NCBI RefSeq assembly: GCF_003945595.2
Contig: NW_024105009.1
Span: forward strand, 186,001 to 250,000
DNA from: Pipra filicauda
Lineage: Eukaryota > Chordata > Aves > Passeriformes > Pipridae
Direction: 5' to 3'
Length of the DNA: 64,000 nt
Shown here: positions 1-13,561 of the stretch, in pieces
How positions within the stretch are numbered: the first letter of the stretch is position 1
How the letters are laid out: each line of letters begins with the position of its first letter
The notes under the pieces: generated by a model
The model's database searches: none
What the model was told of the DNA's origin: nothing
The model's input: only the letters and a program-made list of their open reading frames with translations
Position numbers and translations under genes: made by a program

Positions 1-3000
1 GTGGTGGGAGAGGCCCTCAGAGCTCTAACACTCACCAGTGGTAACTCAAATGCTTTTGTCTGTGCAGTTTTTAGCAGAAAATTTGTGTCTTCTCTGTGTG
101 TGTGCATGAGTGCTTGTGCAGGTGTGGCGGAGGCTTTTTAAACCATACCACACAAAACATAAATTATATGAATTATTTATTATTGAGATGTAGTAAGAAA
201 ATATTAAGTCATTATACAGTGGAAATCAGGACAGGGTAGTCTTTGCTTTGGAAAAGACTGTAACTTTCTCCCGTGTGTCCCTCTGAGCTCAGGCTGTGTT
301 GCAGTCTCTGTGATCTTGAGGACTTGTCAGTGAAATCCTCACTGAGGGTGACTATCCAGGTAAATGGATGTATGAAAACCCTGGAACATGTTTATGTGTT
401 TGTCTCTACAGGAAAATGAGTGAGAAGCTTGTAACAGCAAGCACTGTAACAAGTGTGCAGGAGTCCTCGAGCTTCTTCTTATATCTTCTTGTGTTAGGCC
501 ATCACTACACATCCTTATTGAGACACAACGACAAAGAAAGGCTCAGTGAGGTTTATCCCTGCCCACCCATCAAGTGTGGATTGATTCTGTTATTCCCAAG
601 GTAGGAGCCACCTCTGTTTCAGAAATATACCTGAATTTTTGCTGTCCCAACCTTAAGACTCAAGTTTGCTGTTGAAAGCAGCATTACCACAGCAGGAATA
701 AAGGCAACAGTGAACACAGCTCAAGTTAATTATTACATAAGGAAATATTAAAATTTTAGGGTTATGCTATAGGTAATGACTAAAAGCATGCTGAAGTTCT
801 CATTTGTTGTACAGATCATAGAAAAGATAGATATAAGTATAAAAGGGTGCAGTGAGTGCTCAGGGTAAATGGAGTGTTTCCTGTGTGTATGCAGTTTTTA
901 GCATGGCAGAAAGATAAGTATCTTCTGCATGTTACTTTCCTACTTGTGAAGTAATTTTTCAGGTAAAAGAGCCTTGATTAACAAGCTATGTGATGAAGAA
1001 GCTCAGCAAGATGGAATCACCATTAAAGATGTTATTTTCACCAACTTTTTCAGATAAATACCAATGTACAGTATAGTAGATGTGTAATTAGAGGTATTCT
1101 GAGAGATGAAAAATAGGAAATTAATTTATATAACTTGATTTTAACATTGGGAGAATATATAATTCATATTTCTAAAAATATCTCTAATTTATTTGCCATA
1201 CTAGCTAGCATGCTTGTTTACCTGTATTTTAAAACTTCACTTGTTACAGTGAAGTTTGGTAAAATATTACTGGAGAAACCAAATATGGTGCTGTTGAATT
1301 GAACCAGAACTGTTGTATCACCTCACTAGAGGAGGATGGTGCCAATCTAAGATGTCTATGCACCAATTATTGGGTTTTGCATATATTGATTACTTTGCTG
1401 CAAATGAATAGTGGTGTATTAATTTTTAGTATTCATGTTTTATTTTTAGTATATTAAAGAACAATATGCTTTACTGATTTTTGATTGGGAGAACTTTGGG
1501 TCAGGAATGCATCTAATTCCTTGCTAGCAGTGTCCCATTCAGATCATCCTATTCAGGATTTTTTTTTTTTTTGATATTTGATATAGAATGATGAAAATTA
1601 ACACCCTTTATCTCACCCCAGTATGCAAATATATCCTACCATAATCTGAGTAATAAATTTCTTATTGTTCAGTTTCTCATGTAGTATTTATCAGTTGATA
1701 TGGTAATGAAATAACACAAATGTATAATTGAGAATGACCCTTCTCATCAAGGAAATCTGGAACTGAGTATATCTGGTTCATTTTTTGTAATGGTTTATTT
1801 GATGTCCTGAACCAAATGGTACAGATTTGTACTTTATTCAAAACTAAACAATTTTTGTCCAGGTAGCTCAATTTGGGAGTAATGCTTTTTTTACTAGGGG
1901 TAATTGAACATAACAGATTTTAATTATTGATTTTATACAGGTAACATCAAAGGGCCTTGACTATCATATGCAGCAATAAACATGTCAACAAGCAAGTGAA
2001 CCATATCAGTATCTTGGACAAACTTGTTACCCCATTCCTCACAGAACATGTTCTAGGGAAGGGTTTTTCTAGACCAGGCCATATTTGAAAAAGGCAGTCC
2101 CTTATACCTTCCTGTAGAAATGCCTGGTTTTCCTGTTATATTGGTTGGTCTAATAAAAGACATGATAAATTGTTATATTGTTTGACAAACATATAATTGA
2201 TTAAATCTTTACTTGGAATCAACATTATTATTGTAATGATGTTATAATAGATGTAATGATGTTATGTGTATTGTAAATGTGCTTTGATTTCAGACACACA
2301 CCCTTTTTAGTTAAGGCTGTCACTTCATCCCCACAAGACGTGACGAAGTCTTTTAAGTGTTGGTCATGAGATTCTTTGCAGTTAAGAAGTTGAATTTAGC
2401 TGGTTAACTTTTGCTGAAGTTATTGCTTCTCTCCTTCAGAGGACGATTGGTGATTTTTCTAATTGAAAAAAAATTGTTGGCACGAATATCCTATGGCACT
2501 GTAGGGGGAAAAGAAAGAAACATGAAAAAAAATAGGGGTTTAGTAGCAAAATAGCTGATTTTAGGGACAGGTTGATAGATAAATGTCAGTTGTTAACTTT
2601 CAGGATGAGGCAGGATTTTTCAAAAACAATAAAAACAAAAGAAAGCCTTTACACAAATTTAAATATTTAATTATTAACCACCAAGCTGTCAAGATAACTT
2701 TTATTGCTTGGAAATAATCACAGGAACTTGTAATAGCGCATAAATAACAAAAGTAATTATACATGCAATTAACAGAGTTTGTTATTATCATAACACTAAT
2801 CTTTATGGGAAACTTTTTTAACTAGAAATGCTTACAGAGGGTCAGTAAAAGCCTTGCAGGGCTCAGTTTCACACGTAATTGCTTTTGTGTTCAGCTGTTT
2901 GAAAGGAAATATAAATGTCGCCAATGCTGAAGGGGACACAAACCCCCACTCTGATTTCAGTAACGGGCCCAGTGCTGTCAGCTCCCACTGCAGGCACTGA

Positions 3001-3423
3001 CAACTCTGCTCATCCAACAGGATTAAAATTCTGCATTGTCAGTTGCTCAAAATATTTTTAGGTTGCAGCAAGTTTAATAAAACCCAACTTTTTCTTGCCG
3101 TAGGAAAGACTAATAGGTCGTGAGACTTGCACGTACGTGAATTCTGATGTGAGAATTCCAGGAAATGGTCTCTGGAAAACTGTCAGCATAAGTTGGTTCA
3201 TTTGAAACAACGTGCTCCCAAATTTACACAGGGTAAAAAAATATCATGTCAAAGGCTTCTAGCAGTGTAATAAAACTCTGCTTCTGGCTTCTCTTGGTAC
3301 AGTTTTGTCTTGTTTTGGTGAGCTGCTTTTTGATTAGTGAAATGAGCCTCGTTGGGTTTGGTATTTAAGGTCGCTGGGCAAGGACAAAAGTTCTTGGCCT
3401 CAAGAGGTGGGAGTCTCATTGAT

Positions 3424-3713
3424 GAAGGGAGGATGTAAAGCAGATGGAGCCAGGCTCTCTGCAGTGGTGCCCAGGGACAGGACCAGAGGCAACAGGTACA
3501 AACTGAAACTTGGGAGGTTCCTCCTGAACACAAGGAAACTTTTTTACTGAGATGATGAGGACTGGCACAAGCTGCCCAGGGAGGTTGTGGAGTCTCTGTC
3601 CTTGGAGATATTCAAAGCTGGCAGTAGGTGGTCCTGCTACGGGGGGACCTGAGGACTAGATGACCAACCTCCAGAGGTCCCTTCCAACCTCAACCATCCT
3701 CTGATTCTGTGAT
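3424..3713 (+). mobile_element. CR1 LINE 3' end (truncated, + orientation)
   Basis: This stretch reads like the conserved 3' tail of avian CR1, including GGTGCCCAGGGACAGGACC, GCCCAGGGAGGTTGTGGAGT, CTTGGAGATATTCAAA and AGGTCCCTTCCAACCTCAAC, and ends in the characteristic GATTCTGTGAT at 3703-3713. It is 5' truncated as most CR1 copies are. Several short indels and substitutions mark it as old. It encodes no intact protein. Identification is from memory of the CR1 consensus. Confidence 0.93.
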
Positions 3714-6700
3714 GCTGACTTCCAATAGAGCAAAACCCCTGATTTTTTCCCCCTTACCCCAACTTTCTGGGATCTGGGGCTCCTATTTAGCTCCTGAGCT
3801 ACTTCTGTTGTGTTATTTTCTTGCCTCAGTGGCCCATTTCTCTGTGCAGTTGAGATCTTGGACCTAAACGATTTCCTGTCCCTGCTCACACTAGAGGGAG
3901 CTCGGTGGTGGCCTTTCAGCTTTCTCCTACAGCTCTACTTTCATTCGTGATTCTGAATGTTCCTGCTGAGGATCTGTTGTCAAAGTAGACAAGACAGAGC
4001 TGTGTCTTGAAAAGGTTCAATTTTCTAACAAAACCGAGCTTTTGAGTTGTTTGTAGGTAAAGTAAGGTAAGAGCAGACTGACAGCTTTGGCTGTGTTTTA
4101 ATTTTGCTCAGCTGCAGGAGCGGTGCAGGATTCTGACGTGCATTAATGCAGCAGATATTGATATTTCTGTTATGCTTGGCTCTTATTTTGGTAGCTGTGG
4201 AGACATATTTGTAAACTTTGTGTTTGTTGCTGTGATACAGGCAGCTCCTATCTGGTATGTATTTGGTTGATCCACAAGGAACTTGTTTGTGATTGTGGTA
4301 GGGTTGCTTGAAGGCTTAAGGTGATAAAGGGATTTTTAAGTTTTCTTCAGACATGTAATCTTAAAAATTCAACTTATTTTCGTTGATGAGTAGAAGCCAA
4401 CTTTAACTGCTTATTTTAGGTGCTTTAATCCAAGCAGATGGAATGATTTTTAGGGTTGATAATAGATCATGTTTTTACTGTTTTTCAAATTTAATAGACA
4501 TTGGCATTAACTTTTTCTTTCCCCTGCATAGTGTGATATTGTGCTGTTTTTTTTATGTTGATTTATATTGATTATAGTTTCTGGAAAATGGCTTATGATG
4601 TTACACCCAGATAAAAAACAAAGTGAATATTGTTGAATTTGAGGAAGCAATCAGTGAGAGTTTTTGTGTTTTTAGTCCAAATGAGAGAATGCCCCATTTG
4701 TGAGGTAAAGCTCTGTTGAGGATGCAGTCATTCTTTGTTGTGGTCTAAAAACTGATTCTAAACACCCTTGAAGACTAGATAGAAGTTTTTCTGAAAAATG
4801 TTATTAAGATCAGTGATGACAGGCTGCCTAAATAGTCATTCTGCCCAAGAAAATATGCAGAAAATTTAGGTAAGCAATCTCCCTACAAAGACCAGTCCAG
4901 CAAGAAGTACTGGTACAAATTCTTCTGCCTCTTTTTGCTTTATGGATCCCACTTTGTTTCCAACAGAATAGTTTTAGTGACAGCATCTCAGGTGTGTATA
5001 CAATTCTTGACATTTATATCAGTATTTCAGAGTGGATGGCAAACTAATGCTTGGGGAGTGTTTCCTCTCCGGGACATAATCTGTGTTTCTCTAGGCAGGC
5101 AAGAAAGCAATTCCTTGACTTCTGCTTTAGCTCAGGAAAAGGAACATTGCTGAGAAGTTTGGCTAGGGAGAAACTGTTGGATAAATGAAACTAGATCCCT
5201 TAAATCAGTGCAGTGGCTGATAAAGAGCAGGTAGGAGGCTGTGTGGCCATTGTGGCACCTGTAACAGTGCTGCCATTACTGAAGGGGAAGCTCTCGTGAT
5301 TAAGGAAGAACTAGATGAGTTTGGATCAGAAGTCTGGTCATTGGTCTTGTGTTCTAAGTATCACAGCATTCCCACGATGCCAGTCTCAGCTGACTTATGG
5401 ATGGGCAACGTGCACAATGGCAAGGATAAAAAACCACAGTCTCGTGTTGTTCCAGTCATGCAAAGCTATTGTTGTGTATTGGAAAAGGTTGCCGAGCCTC
5501 GGCAAAAGATGGATCAAGGATGCTTTCTATTAAATTCTTTTTTTTCTTTTGTGTTCTTTTTTTTTTTTTTTTTTTTAATTATCTGGAGATTGTAGAGTTG
5601 GATATGAAAAGTCTTCCGGAGTTTCCTTGATTCTTGTTCTCGGGGAGCAATTTTTTGTAAATTTAACAAAAAATTACTGGAAGAAGGAAATAATATGGTG
5701 GGTTCTGTCAGACCTGTGACAGAAGGAGTTTTTGTGACATGGAGCATTGCAGGGCCTTCAGCAATCTCCTCCATGAATGCATTAAGCAATTAAAACAGCA
5801 ATATTGGTAAAAGGCTATATCAGACTTCCAGTTTTGGTAAATGCTAAACCATTGGAAAGGGCTTCCACAACAAAAGTAACCATTTTAATTATGATGTGGA
5901 TCATAGATTTTTCTTCTTTAAGGAAGAGGGGCTTTGGTCATGCTTTCTTTGATTATTTCACCATTACCTCATTTCTTGAGGTAGTTGAGATCTTGTCTGC
6001 TACTTAATTTTTATACAGACTTCCTTTTGTTCTGCTTCTTTCTGTTCCCCTAAAAGAGAGTTAGAGTTGAAGTTTGTTTTTACATCTCTATGCATTAATG
6101 TTAAATTCTTTCCTTGGCAAAGAATGCGTCTTATTTTGTCTTTGTAAATTATTACTAACATATTCACGATGATGCTGTGTGGACTCAGATTTTTTTTTTC
6201 TTAACAAGTTACTAATCATGCAATAAATTACATAAGCAAGTGAAGAACTTGTTCTACCTCTTCCTCTCAGCTGCATTTTGCAACTTCATTGTCAGCAGTT
6301 TTGAAAGAGCAGAGCTATGTCAGTGGAATGGATTAAGCAAGTAGGTTGAATCATGGTGTGTGAACGCTTTTGAGACAGTCTTGCTTTTGTTCAACATAAA
6401 TCTTGTATATTTAATTCCTCTGCTCTCTGTGTCTACAATTAAGATGTTTGTTTAGTAAAACAAATAAGAACTTCCTATTAACTTCTACTAAGGAGATCAG
6501 CTGTAATTTCCCCTCATTGTTTAACTACTTGCTGTTTTCCAGCTTTTTATTCTCTTACAATTAGGTTGGGTTTGTAGTAGCTGCAGTGCAATTTCAGAAA
6601 TAAATGTCTTCTGATTTATTTATTAGATTTTCTTTAAGAGAAGAATAACACAGTAGCTCATGTGAAAGTTGCTGGAAGTCGAAAAGTTGGCCAGTTGAGT

Positions 6701-8952
6701 TTAAAAATAAAAAAAAAGATGAAATTATAATAACCTGTGTCTCTATTGATACAGTTTGGGCCATGTTTACTGATTTGTGCAGGGGGGCAGAGGCCCCATG
6801 AGATAGCATGGACTTCTAATTGTCATTGAACAAAGCATGAGAAATTTTTTTCCCTGTTTAGTGCACTTGAAATGGAATGAAAGCACAAGGAGATTTAAGT
6901 TGTAGGATTCTGTTATTAATCTGTTATGAATTTTCTTACTCCTTTGAGCCTCTAGGCCAAAAGTGCATGAAGGACTTGCTGGTTCTAAAGGACTGACAAA
7001 TCTGACTTTCCTTGTGTTATAAGCTCTTGGATTCCACTGTGGTGGAATCATTATTGCCATCAGTAGTTTTTTTTCCAATGCTGAAGTGTCCAAGTTCTCT
7101 AGGAAAAGGCTTATGACTTATTTTTTTTTTTTTAGATAAGAAAGATGTTACATAAAATGATTATACTATTTATGCAAGAGAAGCCTAAATTAAAAAATCC
7201 TACTGGCATAAGCTCGCTTTGAGTTTGTTGACTTTGCATAGAAGAGTATTAAAGAATAAAAATAAAAGAATATTGTGATGCAGTGGTGGAAGGGCCCCAT
7301 ATGAAATAGATTTACAGTAAAAACAGATGTAAAAACTGTGAAGGCATAGGAATGCTTTTGGATGCTTTGTAAATTCCTCTAAGTACCAATATACACATGA
7401 TGACACCTCAAGGTGCTTTGCTGCATTCTTCAAGCAAAGTCCATGATGGTTTTTAAAGCTATGGTTTCTTGTTAGAGCAACCAAAAGACATTTTTGATGC
7501 ACATGTATGAAAGCACAGACACTTAGGTACACGATACAAGCTGCAATAACAGAGGTACTAAAATAATACTGAGTAGGAAGAAAGGAAGGCTGAACAATAT
7601 GCTATTTAATGGTACAAAAATTACTCTATAAAACTGTTTTCAGATACTTTTTTCTACAGACAGCTTTATTACATTGGGTTTACATGATCACTTTTTTTGC
7701 ATTTTTTTGATAACATCACAATATGAAACGACAAAAAAGTAACCACGTACTACTACCAAACTGCTTTGAAAATGTCTGTTTAGGATTAATTTAGAGAATT
7801 CTTTCAACCAAAAAGTATGTGTATATATTTATCACTTTAATAAAGATATATTCAATTAATTTTGAAAACCAGAGTAGAAAATTAATTTCCCTCCCACAGT
7901 CTTAATGAAGAAATAAAGAAACTAATTTCCCATTGCTGTTAGAGGGGTAATCCACTCCTTCACATATTAAGAAATTAATGTAACGCATCCAGTCAGCCAA
8001 AGAGCCTCTGATTCTTCCCCTCCCCCCAACCTCTTACACCAGCTTATTTTGTGCAACACAATTATGGAAAACAAAACTGAAGGAGACTTCAGTCTTTTTA
8101 AGTCTTTCAGATTTCGGTCTGGGCTAATTTGAGGTCTGATGCTGTTTCCAACCGAAGCACCACCTGAATGTTATGGTACTTGTTAGTTTTGGTTTTCTTT
8201 TAACAAAAAAGTCAATAAATTTAATACTATTACTACTAATAATAATATAAACACCCCATACCCATTTTTTAAAAAATGCTAGAAAAATGTTAAAGGAGAA
8301 CTGTGACTGACTTTATATACCTTTGTGGGGTTTTATATGATAAAAAGTCATCCTCTTTATTTGAGCTAATTACAGAAGAAATATAGTTTCTTACCTTTAT
8401 TTAATTTTATTTTAATCTGATGCCATTTTTTAAGGCTAGAAATATGTTTGAGCAGAGTTTTATTATTGAAAAATAGGTCAACATGTTATTTTAAGGTATT
8501 GGACATGAGTATTTGAGAGATGTTCAGAATTACAGTACTAGAAATTATGTTCCTAAGACAGACTGTATTTTACACACATAAGCAGCTTTATTTATTTGTT
8601 TATTAAATGACACTCCCTGCACAAGAGAGGCACCAGCTGAGAGTGTGAGTGCAGTTTATGTCCTTAATGTAAGAAAACTATGAGGTTATGTTCATGTTCC
8701 TTTAAGGAGGCAGTTTACACTAAAAAAAAAAACAACTTGTTTTGAAACTTGTCACTTGGAGCAGACATTTTTGAGGGTTAATCTTTTTTTGATGGTGAGT
8801 GTTCAGTGAAGCAGTTCATTGTGTACACAACTTGTGAATGGCATCGCTGATAGCAAAAAGCTACAGGGTAAGTATACATTTAATTGATTTCTTGATCAGA
8901 ATTGCTGCTGCAACAGCCAGAACAATGGAGCTTTATTACCCATCGCTGGTTA

Positions 8953-8978
8953 GTTGGTTGGTTGGTTGGTTGGTTGGT
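8953..8978. repeat. (GTTG)n microsatellite
   Basis: About six and a half uninterrupted GTTG/TTGG units in the upstream region. Confidence 0.95.
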
Positions 8979-11900
8979 GTGAATGTGGCTTAATTCAGAG
9001 AATGGGGAGATGTCCAGAGCAAGGAGCAATGAAAATACAGCTGCTCTAAGATCATCTAACACATAAAGCTTGTTGGGAAGACTTGAGACTGTAGAAACAA
9101 CAAGGATTTAAAAACCAAAGATAGGAGTCCATATACAATTTTTTGGTTTGGAGAGATGATGGAAAGAAATTAGTTTCCCTCCTTTTTTTTCCCTTTTTCC
9201 CACTCCCTGGTTTGAGCAAAAGTAACCAAAACAGTGTAGGAAGAGCTACAGATGTACAGAAAAGGGAAAATAACCACACAAAGGTCCATTGCACCAGACA
9301 AAGGTGTGCCTAGGCTGTAATACATGAATTTTATTCATTTGGGCTGTCGTGAATGTGAGGGGATAGTGCAGGGGAGTAATTGTGGTACCTGCAGACACAG
9401 TCTGTTCTGCAGAGGCAAAATGAGAAGAGAGGCTAAAGTCAACCCCCTCTGGGAAATTCTCAACAAACAATTCCTTCCCTGTGTGCCAAACCAAAGGAAG
9501 GCAAGACTTTTTGAATCTTACTTTCTTCTTCAAAGATAAGTATTTATTCTCTCCATTAAGGGAATATTTTCTTTAATTTTCCCTCCATAACATGTGCAAC
9601 GTTATGTCTCAGCAGTTAACCTCATCATCTGTAAGAACCATTGATTCCAACAGGAGTGCTCTATGAGAAGAGCACCGTGCCTTTCAGGACTGTATTCCTG
9701 GTTTTGCTCTGTTATTGTTTTGATATTTGATGCAGCTGTATTAACTATTTTCAAAAAATTAATCCCAGTGGTTAGTTCTTCTAACGTCTCTGGTAGATCT
9801 TGTTCACAGTATTTCAGTCTCTACGTGCCCTGATATTTTCTTCTATAGATTTATTTCTCGTAAACTTATCTTACTTAGTTATAAACCATCACAAAAAGGC
9901 TGATGCTGAATTAAGAAGCAGAGGTCTAAATGCAGTAGTTAATAACGTGGAAGAACAAATCAGAAGTGTTTGGGGACAAATGTTCTGTTGTGGTTCTGAG
10001 AGCTTGACACACAAAAAGATGAAAGCCTGGAGAACAGTCCACTTGCTGCAGTCCATCTGGAATGGAATTTTCCTTCCAGATGCATTGGTCTGATCATGTT
10101 AAGGAGTTACAGGAAAATTGTTATGAATGGGACAATAAAGTTTTGTAAACACAAAACTTTTGTAAATAGGAGAACTGTTCCCATTTTCTCTCTTGGGCAT
10201 CTTTCACCATTTGACCAACTGTATACACCAACTGCATTTTCTGTAAGAATTTGTGGTTCCATGCTCTAATTTTAAAACAACCTGAAGTGAAAACACAAAG
10301 TTGATATTTTCCTTTAGTGTGCTATGTTCAAATTACCTCAGAGGGATAAGTTTGTACATAAGGAACTTTAAAACAAATTAACCACTGCAACACAAATGGA
10401 TATAACTGCAAATATCACTTTCTAAAAATATGACTTGATGGATTCCAAAATTGCTAAATGAATATCACATTGCTATTTTATGAAATATCTCACGTTAACA
10501 ATGACACTGTCAGTTTTAAGTATAACTTAACTGAATTTGGGTTAAATCTAGCAATAGCATCTGCTGAGAAAGAAAAGGCATTTATTGAAACATAGCGTGG
10601 GATTGGCATATTTCCTTATCAAGTATACATTGTGCTTAAAACATGGGCACATGATCTAAAGCAAGTATTTACAATAGATGGATGCAGATTTGAGATGACA
10701 CGGAAGATTTTAAAATTAACTTGTTTTTCCTTCAGAATGAGATTTTTTTCTTTTTTTTTTTTTTTTAAGTATACCTTTGCACGATTAACATTTGGAATTC
10801 CTGGTGAAAACCATCAGAGCAGTGATAAAGGTTCACTTAGTATGTCAATCTACTGAGACTGCCAAATGTATTTGGAAGACTGGAGGGCTGTGCTGAATCA
10901 CAAACATCATGATTTCCAGCAGCAGCCCTGGCCAATATAATCTGATCTGTTTTTATTTGTAGCACTGTCTATAAACTCCAGTAGGAAGGTCAGCCCTCTG
11001 CTCTGTTCCTTACACAGCTTCCAGCTGTGGCCTTGGCAGGAATAAGTCTCATGTTACTGGTGACAGTCCAAATTATGTCCCCGTCTAGCAGATCTAGATT
11101 ACCCACTTCCAAACTTCTGCAGAAGAATGCTTTCTGACTTGCACTTCGGAAAATATTACATTTCCAGGTATCATTGTTTCAAAGAAATATCTTTGGATTT
11201 GCCAAGTAAATCATTGGATTTTGGAGGGGGAAAAGGCAACTCATTCCACAGTGACTATGTTATTTTTCCATAAAATGTGACTTATTTGTAACACTAAATA
11301 TACATAACTATTTGCTATCAACTTTCTTGAAAACACAGCATGCAATATACAGAAATGATGCTTTCGTGGAAGTTCATGCTGTTGTTGAAGGCAGTAATCC
11401 AGGTGAAATGCAAACAATCTTGAGTTAAAAACAAGTAACTTTTTTGTACATTTATATTTGAATTTTAGCATAGAGAGTATCTTCAAATTTGTTTTTTGTT
11501 TTCTTTGAAGATAGGACATACATTTCTGCAAGTTAGTTTTATTCCCTATTGTCCGGGAAATGAAATAGTTACTGGAAACCCATTTATTTCTCATGTTCTT
11601 CATCCCATTTATTTTTGCCTCTTTCATGTTTGATCAAGCAAAAGTAATGAATCCTAATAGCCCGTTATTGGATGACTTCAGCTTGCATTCCACATTAAAT
11701 GTAAACCCTTGATAAAAAAGTTCCTGCATACCTTTTCATTATAGCACATTGTACTCCTATTATACTTTGCCTGACTTGTATGACTTTGTATCCCCTTTCT
11801 TCCTCTTATATCTAGGCCTTCTTCCATGCAGCAGTTCAGCATTGATTAATTAATGACATGAAGACAATTATAAAGATGAATGTTAAGTTTGGCAGAGAAC

Positions 11901-12990
11901 TGCTTAGTTGATGAATTCACAAGATGACACCGTGGTTGCCACGTAGGTAAGAACTAGCAGCATACAATTTTGAAACTGTTCTTAATGAAACTTTAAAATG
12001 TTGTGGTATTTCGTATATAGTGCTGGATATAGTATTTCCAGTTTTAATTCTCTTAGCATTTTGTATGAATATTGCAAAGCAGAGTTGGACAAACAATTTT
12101 ATACTGTCTGATCTTTAAATAATTCAGTTGTATTTGATGTGTTATGCTTGTGTTATTTGGTTCTATTTATCTTGAAGTCAGTGAGAGAGGAGGGTGGATT
12201 AGATTCTTCAGTCCAACTAAGTATTTGTGTAAATAAAAGATCAATTCCATTGAAAAGTGAAGATTCCCTGGCAGATCTTCCTGAACAGATAATATATTCC
12301 AGTTGTGTATTTTCAGTAGTCATCCAGTAATACTCAAAAAAGCCATGACCTATGGGGAAAAAACGTTCTCAACCAACCCACTGCTCAGCTGCTCCACCAG
12401 CTGAAGCCTTGTGTGTGTTAGCTGAGGATTTTTGTTGTGATACATCTGTAAAGTCCATTTGTGATAGACAAACCCTGGGACTCTGACTCGTGAGGATTAA
12501 CTTGACCATGTATTGAAAAGGACATCCAGTGTTACATCGGCACACGGAGCGTTCCGGACGGTCAGTGTCACTGCAGCTTTCTGGCATTACTGGAATAAGC
12601 CTTCTTGGGAATACTCCTTCTCCTTAGTGTCATGTGTGCTTTAACTAGCCGTAAAAACCAAATAATATTGTTATGGTTTAAAATGAAATAGAGAAATCTA
12701 ATTTTTTGTGCAAAAAGAAAAAAAGGAAAAAAGCCAAAACAATACAATCAAATCTCCGGGGAAAAATAGTACAAAGCTTGTAGTAAAATACTCATACACA
12801 AAGAACTACATACGGGATGAGGACAAACGGTATCTGGTATGTCTCAAAACCCAGACTGTCTTCTGGGTTCCTTTCACTTTAAAATGAATTTACATGGTGT
12901 CAGCAGAGAGCAAAGGATTTGGGGTATATTAACTGTATTTCTGTGCTTTGCTACATTATGAGCCTGCCCAGCACAGAGCCCTTCTGCCCT

Positions 12991-13561
12991 GAGGGTGTCA
13001 GCCCCAAGCCCTTCTCCTCTCACGGCGTCTGCCCCAAAGCCTTTCCGCCCTCATGGTGCCAGCCCAAAGCCCTTCTGCCCTCACTGTGCCTGTCCCAAGC
13101 CTTTCTGCCCTCACTGTGCCTGTCCCAAGCCTTTCTGCCCTCACTGTGCCTGTCCCAAGCCTTTCTGCCCTCACTGTGCCTGTCCCAAGCCTTTCTGCCC
13201 TCATGGTGCCAGCCCAAAGCCTTTCTGCCCTCACTGTGCCTGTCCCAAGCCTTTCCGCCCTCATGGTGTCAGCCCAAAGCCCTTCTGCCCTCACTGTGCC
13301 TGTCCCAAGCCTTTCTGCCCTCATGGTGCCAGCCCAAAGCCTTTCTGCCCTCACTGTGCCTGTCCCAAGCCTTTCCACCCTCATGGTGCCTGTCCCAAGC
13401 CTTTCTGCCCTCACTGTGCCTGTCCCAAGCCTTTCTGCCCTCATGGTGCCAGCCCAAAGCCTTTCTGCCCTCACTGTGCCTGTCCCAAGCCTTTCTGCCC
13501 TCATGGTGCCAGCCCCAAAGCCTTTCTGCCCTCACGGTGTCCTCCCCGAGCCTTCCTGCCC
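12991..13561. repeat. 30-bp minisatellite, about 19 tandem units
   Basis: Units begin every 30 bases from about 12991 through 13501, then one at 13532 after a 1-base insertion; the first two and the last are diverged. Two main variants occur: A (TCATGGTGCCAGCCCAAAGC...) and B (TCACTGTGCCTGTCCCAAGC...), both ending CTTTCTGCCC. Four B units run from 13081 to 13200; from 13201 on A and B largely alternate, giving a 60-bp higher-order period. The + strand is strongly pyrimidine-rich. Because 30 is divisible by 3 and the unit lacks stops in most frames, long ORFs appear on both strands; they are low-complexity and I do not call them genes. Confidence 0.97.

Larger units (their letters stand above)
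1..12990. other. Upstream intergenic DNA, no gene supported
   Basis: AT-rich sequence with stops in all frames; the longest non-minisatellite ORF here is 128 codons (11241-11627, minus) and resembles nothing I know. Besides the CR1 tail (3424-3713) and the GTTG run (8953-8978) I see only T tracts and a small duplication around 2233-2264. In human the gene upstream of CCDC73 is PRRG4 in the opposite orientation. I looked for its Gla-domain and PPxY-tail exons on the minus strand and saw none, so PRRG4 presumably lies beyond the left edge. Confidence 0.6.

Noticed and set aside
11241..11627. 128-codon minus-strand ORF in the upstream region
   Set aside because: Lysine- and leucine-rich, low-information sequence without motifs, splice context or any family I recognise.
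1..13000. PRRG4 exons on the minus strand, expected as the upstream neighbour from human gene order
   Set aside because: No Gla-domain or proline-rich tail coding sequence was recognised on the minus strand. The gene is probably outside the window.
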